From positions 6,755,374 through 6,819,373 of the forward strand of contig JAJHZJ010000061.1 in the NCBI GenBank assembly GCA_023548195.1: 64,000 bases of DNA, in the 5' to 3' direction. This document shows positions 42,446 through 54,394 of the stretch, one piece after another; the stretch's first letter is position 1, and the number at the start of each line of letters is the position of its first letter. A program made the position numbers and the translations under genes. Source of the DNA: Bettongia penicillata ogilbyi. Lineage: Eukaryota > Chordata > Mammalia > Diprotodontia > Potoroidae. A model generated the notes under the pieces. It searched no databases. It was not told the DNA's origin and worked only from the letters and a program-made list of their open reading frames with translations.

Positions 42446-43550
42446 TGAGTGGCCTTGAAGATAACTGAGAAACAGATGGAGCAGAGAAGTAATGCCTGGC
42501 AAGAGAACCATAACTAGTGATGCCCAGGGAGTAGAAATGAAGGAACAACAGAGGGTGACACCCAACAGACATTGAGAGGTTCTGAAGTCTGCAGCAGTAA
42601 CATTGCCAAAATACATCTGTTTCTCTGCAAAATTGGAGGCATGATTTGACCCTCCATGTGTGTGCAATGGCCACATGTTCTCAATGTTTGTATTCCCATG
42701 TACCCTATACATTTCAACTCTTCTCTCTGAGGGCATGCGTATTTGTGGGATAGGGAGCTACAGGTTCATAGGGAGAATGTACTATTACTAATTTGTTTTA
42801 CTATGTTATTTCATTAAATGCCCTTGCTTCAAACTAAGTGGACACTCTGTCTGACTAATAAAGGTAATCACATTGATGGAGGCTCAAAGGTTATGGTTTG
42901 GATATGAGAAGCCTTATGTAAAAAATACCCAAAACTTGAGTAGCTCTCTATGGACCCATGAGTGAAGGGGGACACAGGTATTACACGTTAAAAAGCAAAG
43001 CTTTCAACATTGCTTTCAGTCTAGGTGGTTTGGTTAAATATTTACCGAAGGGCTACAACAGGCTAGATAGATGCTATAGCTTACTCACTACATTCCCACT
43101 TGTAAGCTTTGGTAGGGGAAGAAGGAGAAGAGAGGATGTGATCTAAATTAAGAAGAAAATGAAGATTTTGGAAGTAATTTGGAGAGGTTTGAACTAGTGA
43201 AATAGATCAGATGTTGCATTGGTTTGGAAAAATTTTGGAGATATTGAGGGAAAATCTCCAGACCCAGATATTGATTCATATCCTAAATTTGGGTTGGATA
43301 AAGAGCAGGGTCAAGGAGAAAGGAAGATTAGGGGATGATGGAGAGGGGAGGAACCTGAATATGAAGAAGGAAGAGAATTGTAGACTTTTAGAGAAGGCTA
43401 GGTGAGTAGGAAAAAGTAAGTGAACAATTAGAGTGAAGCAAACTGATAGAGTAAATTGATGAGTAGGACAATTTGGTAAAAGGGATAGAAGGTTAGTAGT
43501 GCAAGGCTGAAAGGGAGATAGTTGAGTCTGTGGATTTGTTGAAACTAAGG
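42446..43550. other. no gene or repeat recognised
   Basis: Includes three overlapping minus-strand frames of 67-102 codons at 42399-42736, mutually shifted and without similarity that I know. Confidence 0.35.
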
Positions 43551-43554
43551 AAAT

Positions 43555-43668
43555 AAAGACTAGGGCAGGGACTATTTAATTTTTTGTCTTTGTATTTCCA
43601 GCACATAGTAGTGCCAGCACATAGTAGGTTCTTAATAAATATGCTTGTTGATTTATTATCCAAGTCAT
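43555..43668 (+). repeat. L2 3' end, sense
   Basis: 'gggcagggactatttaattttttgtctttgtatttccagcac' to 'taggttcttaataaatatgcttgttgattta', with a 14-base internal duplication of 'gtgccagcacatag'. Confidence 0.8.
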
Positions 43669-43899
43669 AAGTGAGATAGCATAGGAAAAAAATTCAATTA
43701 TATGACTACAAACTATATCAAATGTGTGTCATTGGTCCTAGAGGATACTAGATGAGTACAGATGACTCAGTAAGAAAAATTAGTACTTCTGGGAAAATAA
43801 TTTAGCATATACTCTTTTGACTGTAGATTAGTAGTTCTGTTTGGGAAAGGATAGAACATTAAAAAGGAATAACAACTTGCAAGCTTGCTTCAAAACATT

Positions 43900-44138
43900 T
43901 TAATAGAACCTTGGGACTGGAATCAGGAAGATCTGAGTTCAAATCTGGCTTCAGACACTAGCTATGTGGACCCAGGCAAGACATTTAACCACTGTCTCAA
44001 TTTCCTCGCTTAAAAAATGGGGATAATAGTAGCACCAACCTCCCAAGGCTGCTGTGAACTTCACATGAGATAATAGTTATAAAGCTTTTAGCACAATGCT
44101 TGACACACAGAGTAAGAATTATATATTAGCTATTAATA
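43900..44138 (+). repeat. CORE-SINE with L2-like tail, sense
   Basis: 'gaatcaggaagatctgagttcaaatctggcttcagacactagctatgtgg' to 'cctcccaaggctgctgtgaacttcacatgagataatagttataaagcttttagcacaatgcttgacaca'. Confidence 0.85.
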
Positions 44139-44639
44139 AAATTCTATTAGATATATTATTTTCATTTCCATGCAACCAGTATTATAAATATATTTTAAAT
44201 AATTTTTCACAAAGTCTTGACACATTGCATTATGATTGCACAGAGGTGACTCTGGGTTCTTACAAGTTGTGCTTTTGGCACAAGCTCTGACTTGTTCTAT
44301 TGTAGCTATGGTCATAGCAACAGAATCTGTATGTTTTCTGTGTACCAGTTAAGCTGTATAGGGAGAGATTTGACACTCGTGTATTGAGCACTAGGAGATG
44401 CATATTTTTTTGGCCATGGCAGTCCATGAAACCAAGAAGTATACAAAATGGCTCTCAGTCCAGCTTGGTCCTTTTCTGTTTCTGCGATGACAGTGGTAGA
44501 AGAAACAGAGAGTACTAAGATTCACAGTTTTTATACCATCCATGAATACTAGTTCAATTGCTGATATTCTAAATGTGAGGTTCTTCTTTTTCCACTGACT
44601 GATGCATGTATCTACTCCTACAGGAACCAAATCATTGAT

Positions 44640-44950
44640 ATATTCTCATAAATTAAGCCAAAAGATAAAATGAAATTGTACCTAAAAGGAAAGATGTCTT
44701 ATGGGTTCTTCTTGGAGAAGAAAATAAAGGCATAAATAATCCCATGTCCAATGGTAACAAGAATTGTTTTTTGTAAGGTACTTGGTCATTGCCTATCATC
44801 ATGCTTATGATGAACACCTACAATATCAACAATGACCAAAAAAATGCCATGAAAATAATTACAGCTTATTCATCACCATCTGCAGCCGAAGATGAGAATG
44901 CTGACAAATTCTACCAAGAACTCAAATAAGACCCTTCACATTAAGTCTAT
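44640..44950 (+). mobile_element. RTE-like LINE endonuclease fragment, sense
   Basis: A short frame (about 44811-44928) reads MKIITAYSSPSAAEDENADK followed by FYQELK and a stop. This resembles the APE-type endonuclease segment of RTE LINEs (remembered form 'IIxAYAPT...EFYxxL'). It is a fragment without RT. Confidence 0.5.
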
Positions 44951-44964
44951 AAATACTTTAATTT

Positions 44965-45106
44965 AGGAAAGGCAGCACAGTAAGGTGGATGGAGGTCTAA
45001 CATTGTACTCAGGAAGAATTAGGTTCACATGGCTTTTCTGGAGCAGATGAATTGAATGCTCATGGACAAGTTACTTATCTTCTCAGTATAACTAAGAGAC
45101 AACTTT

Positions 45107-45142
<36 letters not shown>

Positions 45143-45615
45143 AACAATGAGTTTTATTGACATAGTTTGTTTTTACATCATCTAAATTTCCTCCTGTGTT
45201 TCCCTTCTCCCTCTCAAAGAGCTATCCTATATAACGCAGAATTTTTATATGTGTTTTTATGTGTAATGCATGGTGGTAGACAAAATTTCTTCACCTATTA
45301 AAGAGGTACAATTCATTTTCTTTTTTAAATTGTATTATTATTATTTTTTTCATGTTCTACAATCACTTCCTTAAAATTAAGATTTTATCTTCCCCCCCAC
45401 TCTTCCCCCCACCTCCCCCCTCCCTCCCCGCGACAGCATACCATTCTGTATAGGTTCTACATATACTTTCCTCTTGAGTACATTTTCACTATAGTCATGC
45501 TGTGTAGTTGAAGAGACAACTTTCAAAGACTATGAATTACAGAGGAGTTGCTGATTTGCATCCGTAGAGGATGTTTCTACAGTGAGGGTTCCCTACACAG
45601 ATAAAATCATAACTC
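44965..45615 (+). repeat. tRNA-headed SINE split by an L1-type insertion
   Basis: SINE sequence occupies 44965-45107 ('ggcagcacagtaaggtggatggaggtctaac...cttatcttctcagtataactaagagacaactttc') and resumes at 45525-45615 ('aaagactatgaattacagaggagttgctgatttgcatccgtagagg', 'gttccctacacagataaaatcataactctagg'). Confidence 0.8.
45108..45510 (-). mobile_element. 5'-truncated L1-type 3' end, antisense, with 14-bp TSD
   Basis: AAGAGACAACTTTC at 45094-45107 is repeated exactly at 45511-45524. The 403-bp insert begins (plus strand) with TTTT(TG)n, i.e. an A-tail that became a CA repeat, then 'gagttttattgacatag' and pyrimidine-rich 3' UTR-type sequence with 'cttcccccccactcttcccccc'. It is 5' truncated, as L1 insertions often are. 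Confidence 0.8.
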
Positions 45616-46864
45616 TAGGCTTTCCCTGTTTCCTCATCTTTACCTCTTGCAAAAAACTTCAAAATTCCAAACAAATGAAAAAGTCCTTTTGAAATGATTT
45701 CAATAAGAAGTTGAATGATCGGCAAAAATCTCTTCTCTGGACGGAAAAAAAAGTTTGTGCAGCACACTTCTCAATTTATCTTCATTATTCACATTTTCTC
45801 CATCAGTTCCTTAAGTTTAGACAACCAACAAAATAATAATTTGAGTTCTGCTTTGTAGAATTTGCTGATTTCTGAGGTGTAAATGCTCATACTAAAAATC
45901 TAGCAATCAGCTCCCTTGATCCTGTACAAGATGGCTCTGGCACACAGTTGAGGGATAATGACAAAAACTAGGCTGAAAAAAATATGACTTAGGGATAAAA
46001 AAAGAGAAAAGAAAAAAGTCTTCTAGACAATGTAGAATTCTCATACCTATAACCATAAATATGCTATTTAAGGATAGAATTAGAAGTAAGGACATGGCAG
46101 TACCTAGCATCACAATAAACAAAATTTTATGTTCAGCAAGTAGAAAATGATTGGTTATAAATGTGAGAGTAATTTATTAATTAACTTTCTGTGGTTAGGC
46201 CCTCAACTTATTAGAGCAAAAAACCAAAATCAATTCCAGGAAATTAGAAGAAAGAAGAAAAAGGATAATATATAGCATGAAATTAAAACTACTCTTACTT
46301 GATCTATTTTTAAAAGATATTGATGCTGAAAAATGGGAAAAAGGTAAAAAAACAGGCATTGCCTTAGACTGTCAACACTTCCTAAGGATGTTTGATCGAT
46401 GTAAATCAATTGTTACAATGAGGGGATCAGAAGAACCAAGAAACAATTTTACCTGGCAAATCTCTTCTTGTCAAAGAGAGACATGGTAGCCAAGAACAAC
46501 ACTAGCTTAGAATAAGAAAATCTGATGGAGAAAGATGGTAGAGAATTATAAGCAATATCATCCCTTCAAACAGAGAGAAGTAGAGGAGCAGAAAATAAGT
46601 TTACAGAAAGAGGCCAGATTAAGTCAAATAACCCCTGAAGCATTTAAAAACTAGTAGGTTGAGAACAATGGATGGATTGTAACATTGGTAAAGAATAATA
46701 AAAATGCCTTATATTTATGTTACACTTGTTATTTTTCGGAAGCCCTTCATGTACTTTTACTTACCTTTTTATCAATATTTAATCCTTATAGCTAGCTTTC
46801 TAGCCATCAGTTATAAGGCTGAAACTTGTGGTCTTTCAAGTCTAGAATATAGCCTTGCAGTGCC
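45616..46864. other. no gene or repeat recognised
   Basis: Single-copy by eye, AT-rich, no convincing coding sequence. Confidence 0.35.
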
Positions 46865-47465
46865 ATGACTTTTTTTTTGTTATTGTACAGTTGCATTCAA
46901 CTCTCCATGACCTCATGGAGGTCACACCAGCCCTTCTATTCTCCACTCTTTTGAAGTTTGTCCGAGTTGATGTTCATTGCCTCCATGACACTATCTATCC
47001 CTCTCATCCTCTGCCATACTCTTTTCATTTTGCCTTCAATCTTTCCCAACATTAGAATCTCTTCTGATGAGTATCATCTTCTCATTATGTGGCCAAAGTA
47101 TTAAATCCTCTGATTTTGAACTTCTAGTGAATAGCCTGAATTAATTTTTTTTATGTATTGACTGATTTTGTCTCCTTGCTCTCTAAGGGACTCACAAAAG
47201 TCTTCTCTAACACCGTAATTACAAAGTGGTGATTCTGCGGAGTTCTGCTTTCCTTATAGTCCAACTCTCACAGTCTTACATTGCTACTGAAAAACCATAG
47301 CCTTGACTACATGATGTCTCTGCTTTTAGTATGCTGTCCAGATTTGCCATACTTTTCCTTCCAAGGAGCAAGTGTCTTTTAATTTCATGGCTATGGTTGT
47401 TGTGTGCAGGGATCTTTGAGTGCCATGATTAAACTTTCACAATTTAAGACCACACTTGTGTTTCT
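46865..47465 (-). mobile_element. RTE/BovB-like LINE 3' end, antisense
   Basis: 'cattcaactctccatgacctcatgg', 'gttgatgttcattgcctccatgacactatctatccctctcatcctctgcc', 'ttcaatctttcccaacattagaatc', 'tgtggccaaagtattaaatcctctg', 'ctctaagggactcacaaaagtcttctctaacacc' follow the antisense BovB order and extend further into the ORF than the copy at 34.2 kb. Confidence 0.85.
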
Positions 47466-47519
47466 TATAGTATAAAAGCAAAAAAACTGGAATTCATGAA
47501 GTGTTAGAATCACTGATCA

Positions 47520-47760
47520 TTTCCTTAGGTACTTAGATATGTTCAGGGATTTTATTCTAAACCACATTGTGATCCTTGCAATGACACTGTGGGGTAGGTG
47601 CTATTATAACTCCCATATTATAGTTTTATAAACTGAGTCAAACAGAAGTTAAGTGACTTGCCCAGGGTCACAAAGCTAGTAAGTGTGAAGTCACATTTGA
47701 ATTCAGGTCTTCCTGACTACAAGATCACCACTCTATCCATTGCACCACCTTGCTGAACAG
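47520..47760 (-). repeat. MIR/THER CORE-SINE, antisense
   Basis: 'gatccttgcaatgacactgtggggtaggtgctattata', 'agttaagtgacttgcccagggtcacaaagctagtaagtg', 'cactctatccattgcaccacc'. Confidence 0.85.
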
Positions 47761-48560
47761 GGGAAGCATGAAGGGCACCTGGTAGGAGATGGCATTTGAG
47801 CAGAATTCAACAATAAAGACCTAGAAGAACATGTAAGTAGCTAGCATGGGAGGGACTGGCATTTTCTATAGAGTAGGGAGCATATAGACCGAACTGGCAT
47901 AAATGGAAATGTTGAAGGTAGCCAGAATTGCTTGCAATGCTATAATTTTTAAAACTTCACTTTAAGTAGGTCGCTCTGTGAATTCTAATTTGATAGCGGC
48001 TCCTAAGTATCTCTCAAAGGATGAGCCATTTTAAGGAAAAAGTGTACAGAGGAGCTCAGCTGTTAATGAAGCATGTACATAAACACATTGTCATTCCAGG
48101 AGAGGTTGGGCTGAAGCATGAAGCTTTTCAGGTGGGTTTTGGCTCATCTCATCAGATTTTGCAGATTGGATGCTTGTTTCCAGGTAGCTGCATTTTGCAC
48201 TTGTCAGGTTAAATGACAGCTGTGACATCTGGCAGAACAATCACTTTCTAAAAAGCAACAGCAGCTTTTTTAGGCTTCAAGATAGGATTTTAAAAACTTA
48301 TATTCCAAACCCCACAGTTTTTAGGCACTGTTTAATGTTATTCAAATTAGAAGGGCTTCTGAAGTTAATCCCCAATCAAATGACATGTTAAAAAAAAAGA
48401 TACAACAAATCCTGGATGGTAATGTGTAAAGCCTATGTTATCGAATGTTTAATGAATGTCACGTAGTCAGAAGAGCACCTTGGAATTTCATTATTGTACT
48501 GTTTGCTAGCAAGTAGAATTTGGTATAAAGCAGCTAATCTTGAATTCTATCTGTGGGGGT
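47761..48560. other. conserved-looking non-coding element
   Basis: Repeat-free from about 47940 to 48420, with a TALE/E-box composite at 48202-48227 (TGTCAGG, then TGACAGCTGTGACA). This is the texture of a developmental enhancer, but conservation was not measured. Confidence 0.35.
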
Positions 48561-48703
48561 TTGAATTTCCCACTGTCAAAAGTCCAATTCAGTCCCTCAT
48601 CATCTTCCACCTGGGTTATAATAATAGTCTCCTGACTAATCTTTTGGTCAGTTGTTTTTCTCTCACCAATCCATTCTTCATATTTCTTGAAAATAATTTC
48701 CCT

Positions 48704-49704
48704 GATAATAATAATAGTTGGCCTTTGTAGAGTGCCTTGAATTTTACAAAGTGTTTAACATATGTAACACTTGCTACCCTGGTTTTCACTTCTTGGAAGG
48801 GCAGGCATGTTAGATTTCACCATACTCCCAAGATTCTCCAGAACCTATAAAGGAACTGGAAATGTCTAGGCTCTCTGCTAATAGATCTAACCCCTATGTC
48901 ATGTCCTCCTTCCGGTTGTAGGGGGGAACCCTACACCCTAGTTCTATGTATCCACTAACAGATTAGCTTTAACAAAGGAATATTTACTTTCAAAAGGAAT
49001 AACCACAAATATGCAAATTCACTCCCCCAACACGTGGAAGGCATAATTCCCTTCCCCTCTTTGCTCCACCTCAGTGTCTGGGGAGGGGGTTAAGTCCCTA
49101 GTGTAGATTGGCTCCTTTATAGCCCAGTTCCAGTTTTAAGTCCAACCCTCTCCCCCACCTTGAACTCCTATCCTAACTTCTGTAGGCTTAGCTGGTAGAC
49201 TAACTTGCTCAACAATGGTTCCACCTGTAATCTTAACTCCATGGTCGCTATGGCTCAGACTCTAGTCTGATGGGGATTATTGCTGATACCTAAAACTGGG
49301 AAGGACAGGGAAAGAAGTCATTTCCCGCTCACTAGTTTAGCTCATAGTGCCTCCCTGAAGGAAAGTGATTGTCTCTATCCAATTTTATAGGCAGCAGCCT
49401 TTCTGACTGAGCAGCCAATCAAAGGAGGTTACCTCCACTCACATAGTAGGGATGCAGGGGACTTCCATGCTAGTTGATATGGATGTGCTCCCAAGGCAAG
49501 CTCTGTTATACATACACGTTCTTATTTCATCCCCATAACAACCCTCTGAGGTAGGCATTATAGGTATTATTTTCTCCATTTTACAGATGAGAAAACTAAG
49601 GCTCAGAGAAGTTAATTAATTTTCCTCTGGTCACACCACTATGAAGTATAGGAGGTAGAATTCAAACCCAAGGCTGTTCTAACTCCAAACCTGACACTAC
49701 ATCA
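48704..49704 (-). repeat. CORE-SINE, antisense, split by LTR-like element
   Basis: The left half (48704-48762) ends in ACATA; the right half (49510-49704) restarts with ACATA and continues 'cttatttcatccccataacaaccctctgaggtagg...gaattcaaacccaaggctgttctaactccaaacc'. Confidence 0.8.
48763..49510. mobile_element. solo-LTR-like element, about 748 bp
   Basis: It begins TGTAAC and ends GTTATA, which is the inverted form of the start if the terminal CA has mutated to TA. The flanking host SINE repeats CATA (48759-48762 and 49511-49514) or, with one shared base, ACATA. Length, TG...A ends and a 4-5 bp target duplication suit a solo LTR of an endogenous retrovirus. No viral genes are present. Orientation is unclear: a CTATAAAA box is on the minus strand (49392-49385) and a weaker TTTATA on the plus strand (about 49118). 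Family unknown. Confidence 0.5.
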
Positions 49705-50475
49705 TATTATCACTGATATAAAGATCTGACTTTGTCATTAATCTGCTCAAAAATATTCAGTTCCTCTTTTTTGTATAAAGGATGAAATGTAAACTCTTTA
49801 GCCTAAAAGTCATAACCCTACCTGTTTCCTGACTAACTCACCTTTCTGGTCTTATTTCATACTACACTCATTCACACACTTCACATTACATTCAAGATGG
49901 ACCACTAGCTGTTTGCTAGTAGATTTTGTCACTTTTGTGTACTTAGGCATACTTTTTCCTCTCCATCTACTGAATTCCTCACCTCTTTCATGAATCTTCC
50001 TTGATTCCCCCTGGTTGGAAGTGACTTTGCCTTCATCAATTTTTTTATAACACCTGTCTAAATCCTTACTTTTCTCTATCACACTCTACCACATATCACA
50101 AATTGGCCTTGTACTTCCTCATCTCCCCACTTAGGCTGAAAACTCCTTGATGTCAGGGACTATGTTTCTTGTCTTTTTTTTTTTTTTACGCCCAGGGGTT
50201 AGCACAGCACACAATTAATGTTTGTTGAATGAATTAATGGACTACTGAATACATGAGTCTCTGAGAGGCCATGTTATAATGAGCTCTTTCTGATGCTTTC
50301 ATGTCATTCAACTAATGTGAAACATGAGACTCCTTGACAGAGAAGAGATAAATTTAAAATGCAGAAAGATAGATGCATATTTTTATTTTGCTGAATTTTT
50401 CATCTGTATGTTGAGAGCATTTTTTTCCCTTCAATATTCTCCTCCTTTTCAGCAAGAAAATTGAGACTATAGCAT

Positions 50476-50692
50476 AAGGGCAGCTAGGTGGAGCAGTGGA
50501 TAGATTGCTGACCCTAGAGTCAAGAAGATCATCTAGGTGAGTTCAAATCCTGCCTCAGACCCTTACTAGCTGGGCAAATCACTTAATCCTGACTAGCTCA
50601 GTTTGCTCATTTGTAAAAATAATCTGGAGAAGGAAATGGATATATCTTTGTCAAGAAAACCCCAAATGGGATCACGAAGAGTCTGAAAGCAC
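50476..50692 (+). repeat. marsupial-type tRNA SINE, sense
   Basis: 'gggcagctaggtggagcagtgg' to 'caagaaaaccccaaatgggatcacgaagagtctg'; a short internal deletion removes 'caaaccactccag'. Confidence 0.88.
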
Positions 50693-50869
50693 TCCATGAA
50701 ATCTTTCCATAGCTTTACTAATTTTCTCTTCCTACTTTATGATTGCAGGAGATGAGTAACTCTTTCATACCAGGGCTAACCTCTGCACTCTTGTATCTTT
50801 GATCCCGTCCTTTCCTGTTCTTTCTCTAACAATTATATGTTTTCAATGCTATAATGAGAAGGAGCACTG

Positions 50870-51300
50870 GCCTTGCTGTACTAGTGACCCATGTGCATTT
50901 TCTGACTCTCAACAATTACTGGTTCTTGTGACCATGAGCAAGGCATAGAACTTCCCTAATCCTCATTTTCCTCGTATTTGTACTATCTACCTCTCAGCCT
51001 TGTCAAAATATGCTTAGATATTCATTCCTTATCTCTTCCCCATCAGTATCAAACTAATGATAATAATATAATAAAATAATAACTCACTTTTTTGTCCTTT
51101 AATAATATTTGCAAAGTATTTGATACATTATCTCATTTGACCGTCATGATGGTCCTATGAGGTAAGTGATTACTGATATTATCCGCATCTTCAAGACAAG
51201 ACAGTGAGATTCAAAAAATGAGGTGATTTGCCCATGGTCAGATAGATTGTAAGTAACAAAGATAGAATCTGCTGCCTCTGCTTCCTAATGAGCACTCACT
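50870..51300. repeat. CORE-SINE sense, then CORE-SINE antisense
   Basis: 50870-51015 sense (weak; 'gtgaccatgagcaaggcatagaacttccctaatcctcattttcctcg'). 51060-51300 antisense ('aaagtatttgatacattatctcatttgaccgtcatgatggtcctatgaggtaag', 'aggtgatttgcccatggtcagatag'). Confidence 0.7.
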
Positions 51301-51665
51301 CTTCCACCCTTTTAATCTCATTTCTCTCTTCAAAACTTCTCTGAAACTGCTTTGTCCAAGGTCACTAATGCCCTCTTAACTGCTTGAGGCTCCTCAGTCC
51401 TCATACTTTTTGACTTTTCTGCAGCATTTTATACATTGCTCATCCCTGATCTTCCTGGTTTTTTGAATACTGCTGTCCTTTGGTTGCCCTCCCACATATT
51501 TCTTCCAGGTCTGCTTCTATTTCTCATTCTACCCTCTAAATTCAGGTGGCCTCTGAGGCTTTGTCCTTTGCCTTTTTTATATTCCCTCTCCATGATCTTT
51601 CCTAGCCTGGCAGTTTCCTTCCTTTTTGTCCTACCCATGCTTTTGGACTCTGGCATCTATTCAAT
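51300..51665 (+). mobile_element. L2 LINE ORF2 fragment, sense
   Basis: 'tttgtccaaggtcactaatgccctcttaactgc', 'ctcctcagtcctcatactttttgacttttctgcagc' and 'ggctttgtcctttgcc' correspond to the segment leading into the L2 RT catalytic region. Frames are broken. Confidence 0.7.
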
Positions 51666-52315
51666 TGCTACATTCTTCTTGCGGGGAGTGGGGTGATATT
51701 TAACCCTCTTAGCTCCTAGAGCTCCTGCAGTAGAACCAGAGATGTCATCATTGGTTGGTGTATCATTTAACTCATTGTATCTAGCTAGTCAGTGCTAGCC
51801 ATGCTTCCCCTGACACCCTGGCCATTGTCTTGCAGTCCACCCTGACTGTGGCTATACCCTCTGGAGCACTAGATCTTACCATCCATCCTGCCTGTGACAC
51901 CCTTCTCCCTTCTCCGCCCCCCCGCCCAACTATAATCAAATTAATACTGGGATAGTTAATAGAAAGAGTGTGTCAGTCAAGTCTCTTATGATTTTACTCG
52001 TTATCCTGGTGACTTTCTAAACCAAAACACCTTTCCTGGTCTACCTGCTATTCCTCTCCAAGTGTGTTCACTGTAATCTTCTTGGTTTAGATAAGATTAA
52101 ATGAAACATTTATTAAGTTCAGTTGCCCATCTCCAATTGGTAACGTCAAGTCTATTTATGTGACCTTGGACCCACTTCCCATGCTTTGCTTTAAAGGGAT
52201 TCAATATCTATCTACATTTGTTAATGCTTTCTTATTCTCCAGTTCTAGCTACTAGGACTGCTGGTTCCCATGTTCCCAATGATTCCCATTCTACAGATGC
52301 ACTTCCCCCCCGCCC
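51666..52315. other. no gene or repeat recognised
   Basis: C-rich in places (51905-51925), otherwise unremarkable. Confidence 0.35.
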
Positions 52316-52317
52316 CC

Positions 52318-52455
52318 CATGCCCACATGCACATACGTACACACATATATACACATAGAGAATATATATAGAAATGTGAATATGTATAATATTATATATA
52401 TACATATATATATAAACACACATGAATACACATAGATAGATAGATAGATATGAAA
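52318..52455. repeat. CA/TA microsatellite ending in (TAGA)n
   Basis: Mixed (ACAT)n and (TA)n, then a short (TAGA)4 at about 52433-52449. Confidence 0.9.
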
Positions 52456-53575
52456 GATATATGCTTTACTACCCCTTGAACTGGCGTATCTGGTAAATAA
52501 GTCTTAATAAGCCTGTCTCTTTAAAAGGAAATCAGACCTCAGGCTGGCCAGCACTCCAAACTCACTATTTAAAAGAAGGCACACAAAACCATGTGTTGTT
52601 GCCCAGCAACCTTACTGTCTTTCCTCTCCACCCCGAAGCTTTGTTGGAGCTTCGTGAGCACTTGACTGTTTCTCTAGTTCCTCATTGGCTGGTCTGGATG
52701 CTTTGATTCTTATCTCCATTTCTGGATGCTTTGCTCTACCTAGTTTGTTATCCCTTGACAGCTGTTCTTGTGTACTCCCATGGTATTGACTGCATGACTC
52801 TTCCTTTTTAATTTCTCTTCTCTACCTCACACCTCACCTCTCTACACTTCCAGGGTTGTAGATTTGGATGTTAATCTTGGAACCTCCAGCTGTCCAGCAG
52901 TGGGAGGTGAGCTGGTAGTATAAATGTTTAATAGAAATATTGCTATAATTTGACCACTTGGCTACAATATACCTCAACAAAGTAACCAAATGAAGATAAA
53001 ATACATAGAAAAGAAATCTAAGGGATACAGGACTAAGGTTAACCAAGCTGGGCTAGCCTCAAGGTAAAATTGTGAAATAAATGAAATTTGCTCTGAGCAT
53101 TCAATGTTCTCATTTGTAACCCTTTTTCCTCTTTGCACTGCCATTTACTGTCTAATTCCCAAGCTGGTCTAAGCACTGGCAAATGCAAAAAGGACTGGAA
53201 AATTTCCAGGGTGTTCATTTGCTCATTAAATTCTGCTGGAGGAAAAGGGAGGTGAGTGTAACTGGGGAATTCCAGGGTAAATGGAGGCTGGTAGCACAAG
53301 CCAGTACCAGGAACCACATGGACAGGTCAGTCAGTCAATGAATTGTAACCAGTTAGAAGTGGCAAGCACTGTCAGAAACAGAAGCAAAATGATGGTTCTG
53401 GAAGGGATCTAGCAGGAGGCATATTCTGCACTTCAAATTTCAGGAGTTCAGTGCTAGGAGACAGGCAGTGAGGTCAAGCTAAGCAAGGAGAGAGGATTCC
53501 GTTCTTTATATTCAAATGCTGCACAAGGTCCATGTGAGTTTTAGAACTTTGTTTTTATGATTCTCAGTATACAGC
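52456..53575. other. no gene or repeat recognised
   Basis: About 1.1 kb of single-copy sequence by eye. Confidence 0.35.
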
Positions 53576-53579
53576 TCTC

Positions 53580-53775
53580 TTTCCATATATACATGTACAT
53601 GTACATATACATATATACATATATATACACACATATATACTGTTTCAATTATTTTACACTTAATTCCCCTCCACACAGTAAATTATTTAAGTACACTGAC
53701 CCTTTTGGATATACATATACATATATTATATATATATATATATACATACATACATACATACACACACATATGCCA
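53580..53775. repeat. two TA/CA microsatellites
   Basis: 53583-53640 and 53710-53772, separated by about 70 bases. Confidence 0.9.
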
Positions 53776-54393
53776 CCTCTTGCACAAGTCTCTAGTGAAT
53801 TGACAGCTAATTTTTCCAACTTGCTCAAATTCCCAATTGCCTGGAGAATTCCTCATGATGCCATTCTCTTCATTAACCAATCTATGGAGTAACAGATGCC
53901 ATTCATACCCACAGGGGCACTCCCTCTCTCTTCCCCAAGGATATGGTTTTAATGAGATGCCATTGATGGAAGGTCTTTACCAGGTTTGGAGGGCCAAAGT
54001 GGTAGGTTAGCTCCAAAGTCCTCTCTTCTAATCCATATGCTTTCCATTCCATTCGGTACTGAATGTAATCTCTATATCCCTTAGAGATGAGGATTTTCTT
54101 AACTATGGATTCTTACTGTCTTCAAACAGCAATAGAGGAGGTGTAGCACTGAATGGGGCAGGTTATGTCAGTATGTATGTAGCAGAACAGGAACACAGGG
54201 AGAAAGCATGTGGATGAGAGGAGTTTAGCTGGAAGGTCAGTGGACTTTTTATTTGAACAATAGCTCCTAGAAAATCCTGTCTTCTTGGAGGCTCCGTGGG
54301 CTGACTCAAGCTTGGTTCTCTTGAAAAAACTATCTGGAGATTCTAGCATTACCTGTTCCCTTCTTATAGGCTTTCCTGTTTGTTTTCAACTAA
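53776..54393. other. no gene or repeat recognised
   Basis: Nothing recognised. Confidence 0.35.
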
Positions 54394-54394
54394 C

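Larger units (their letters stand above)
48565..50248 (+). mobile_element. L2 3' region carrying nested insertions, sense
   Basis: L2 sequence at 48565-48703 ('cctcatcatcttccacctgggttataataatagtctcctgactaatc') resumes at 49705-50248 ('gatctgactttgtcattaatctgctcaaaaatattcagttcc', 'gcctaaaagtcataaccctacctg', 'aaactccttgatgtcagggac', 'taatgtttgttgaatgaatta'). A CORE-SINE, itself split by an LTR-like element, fills the gap. Confidence 0.8.
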
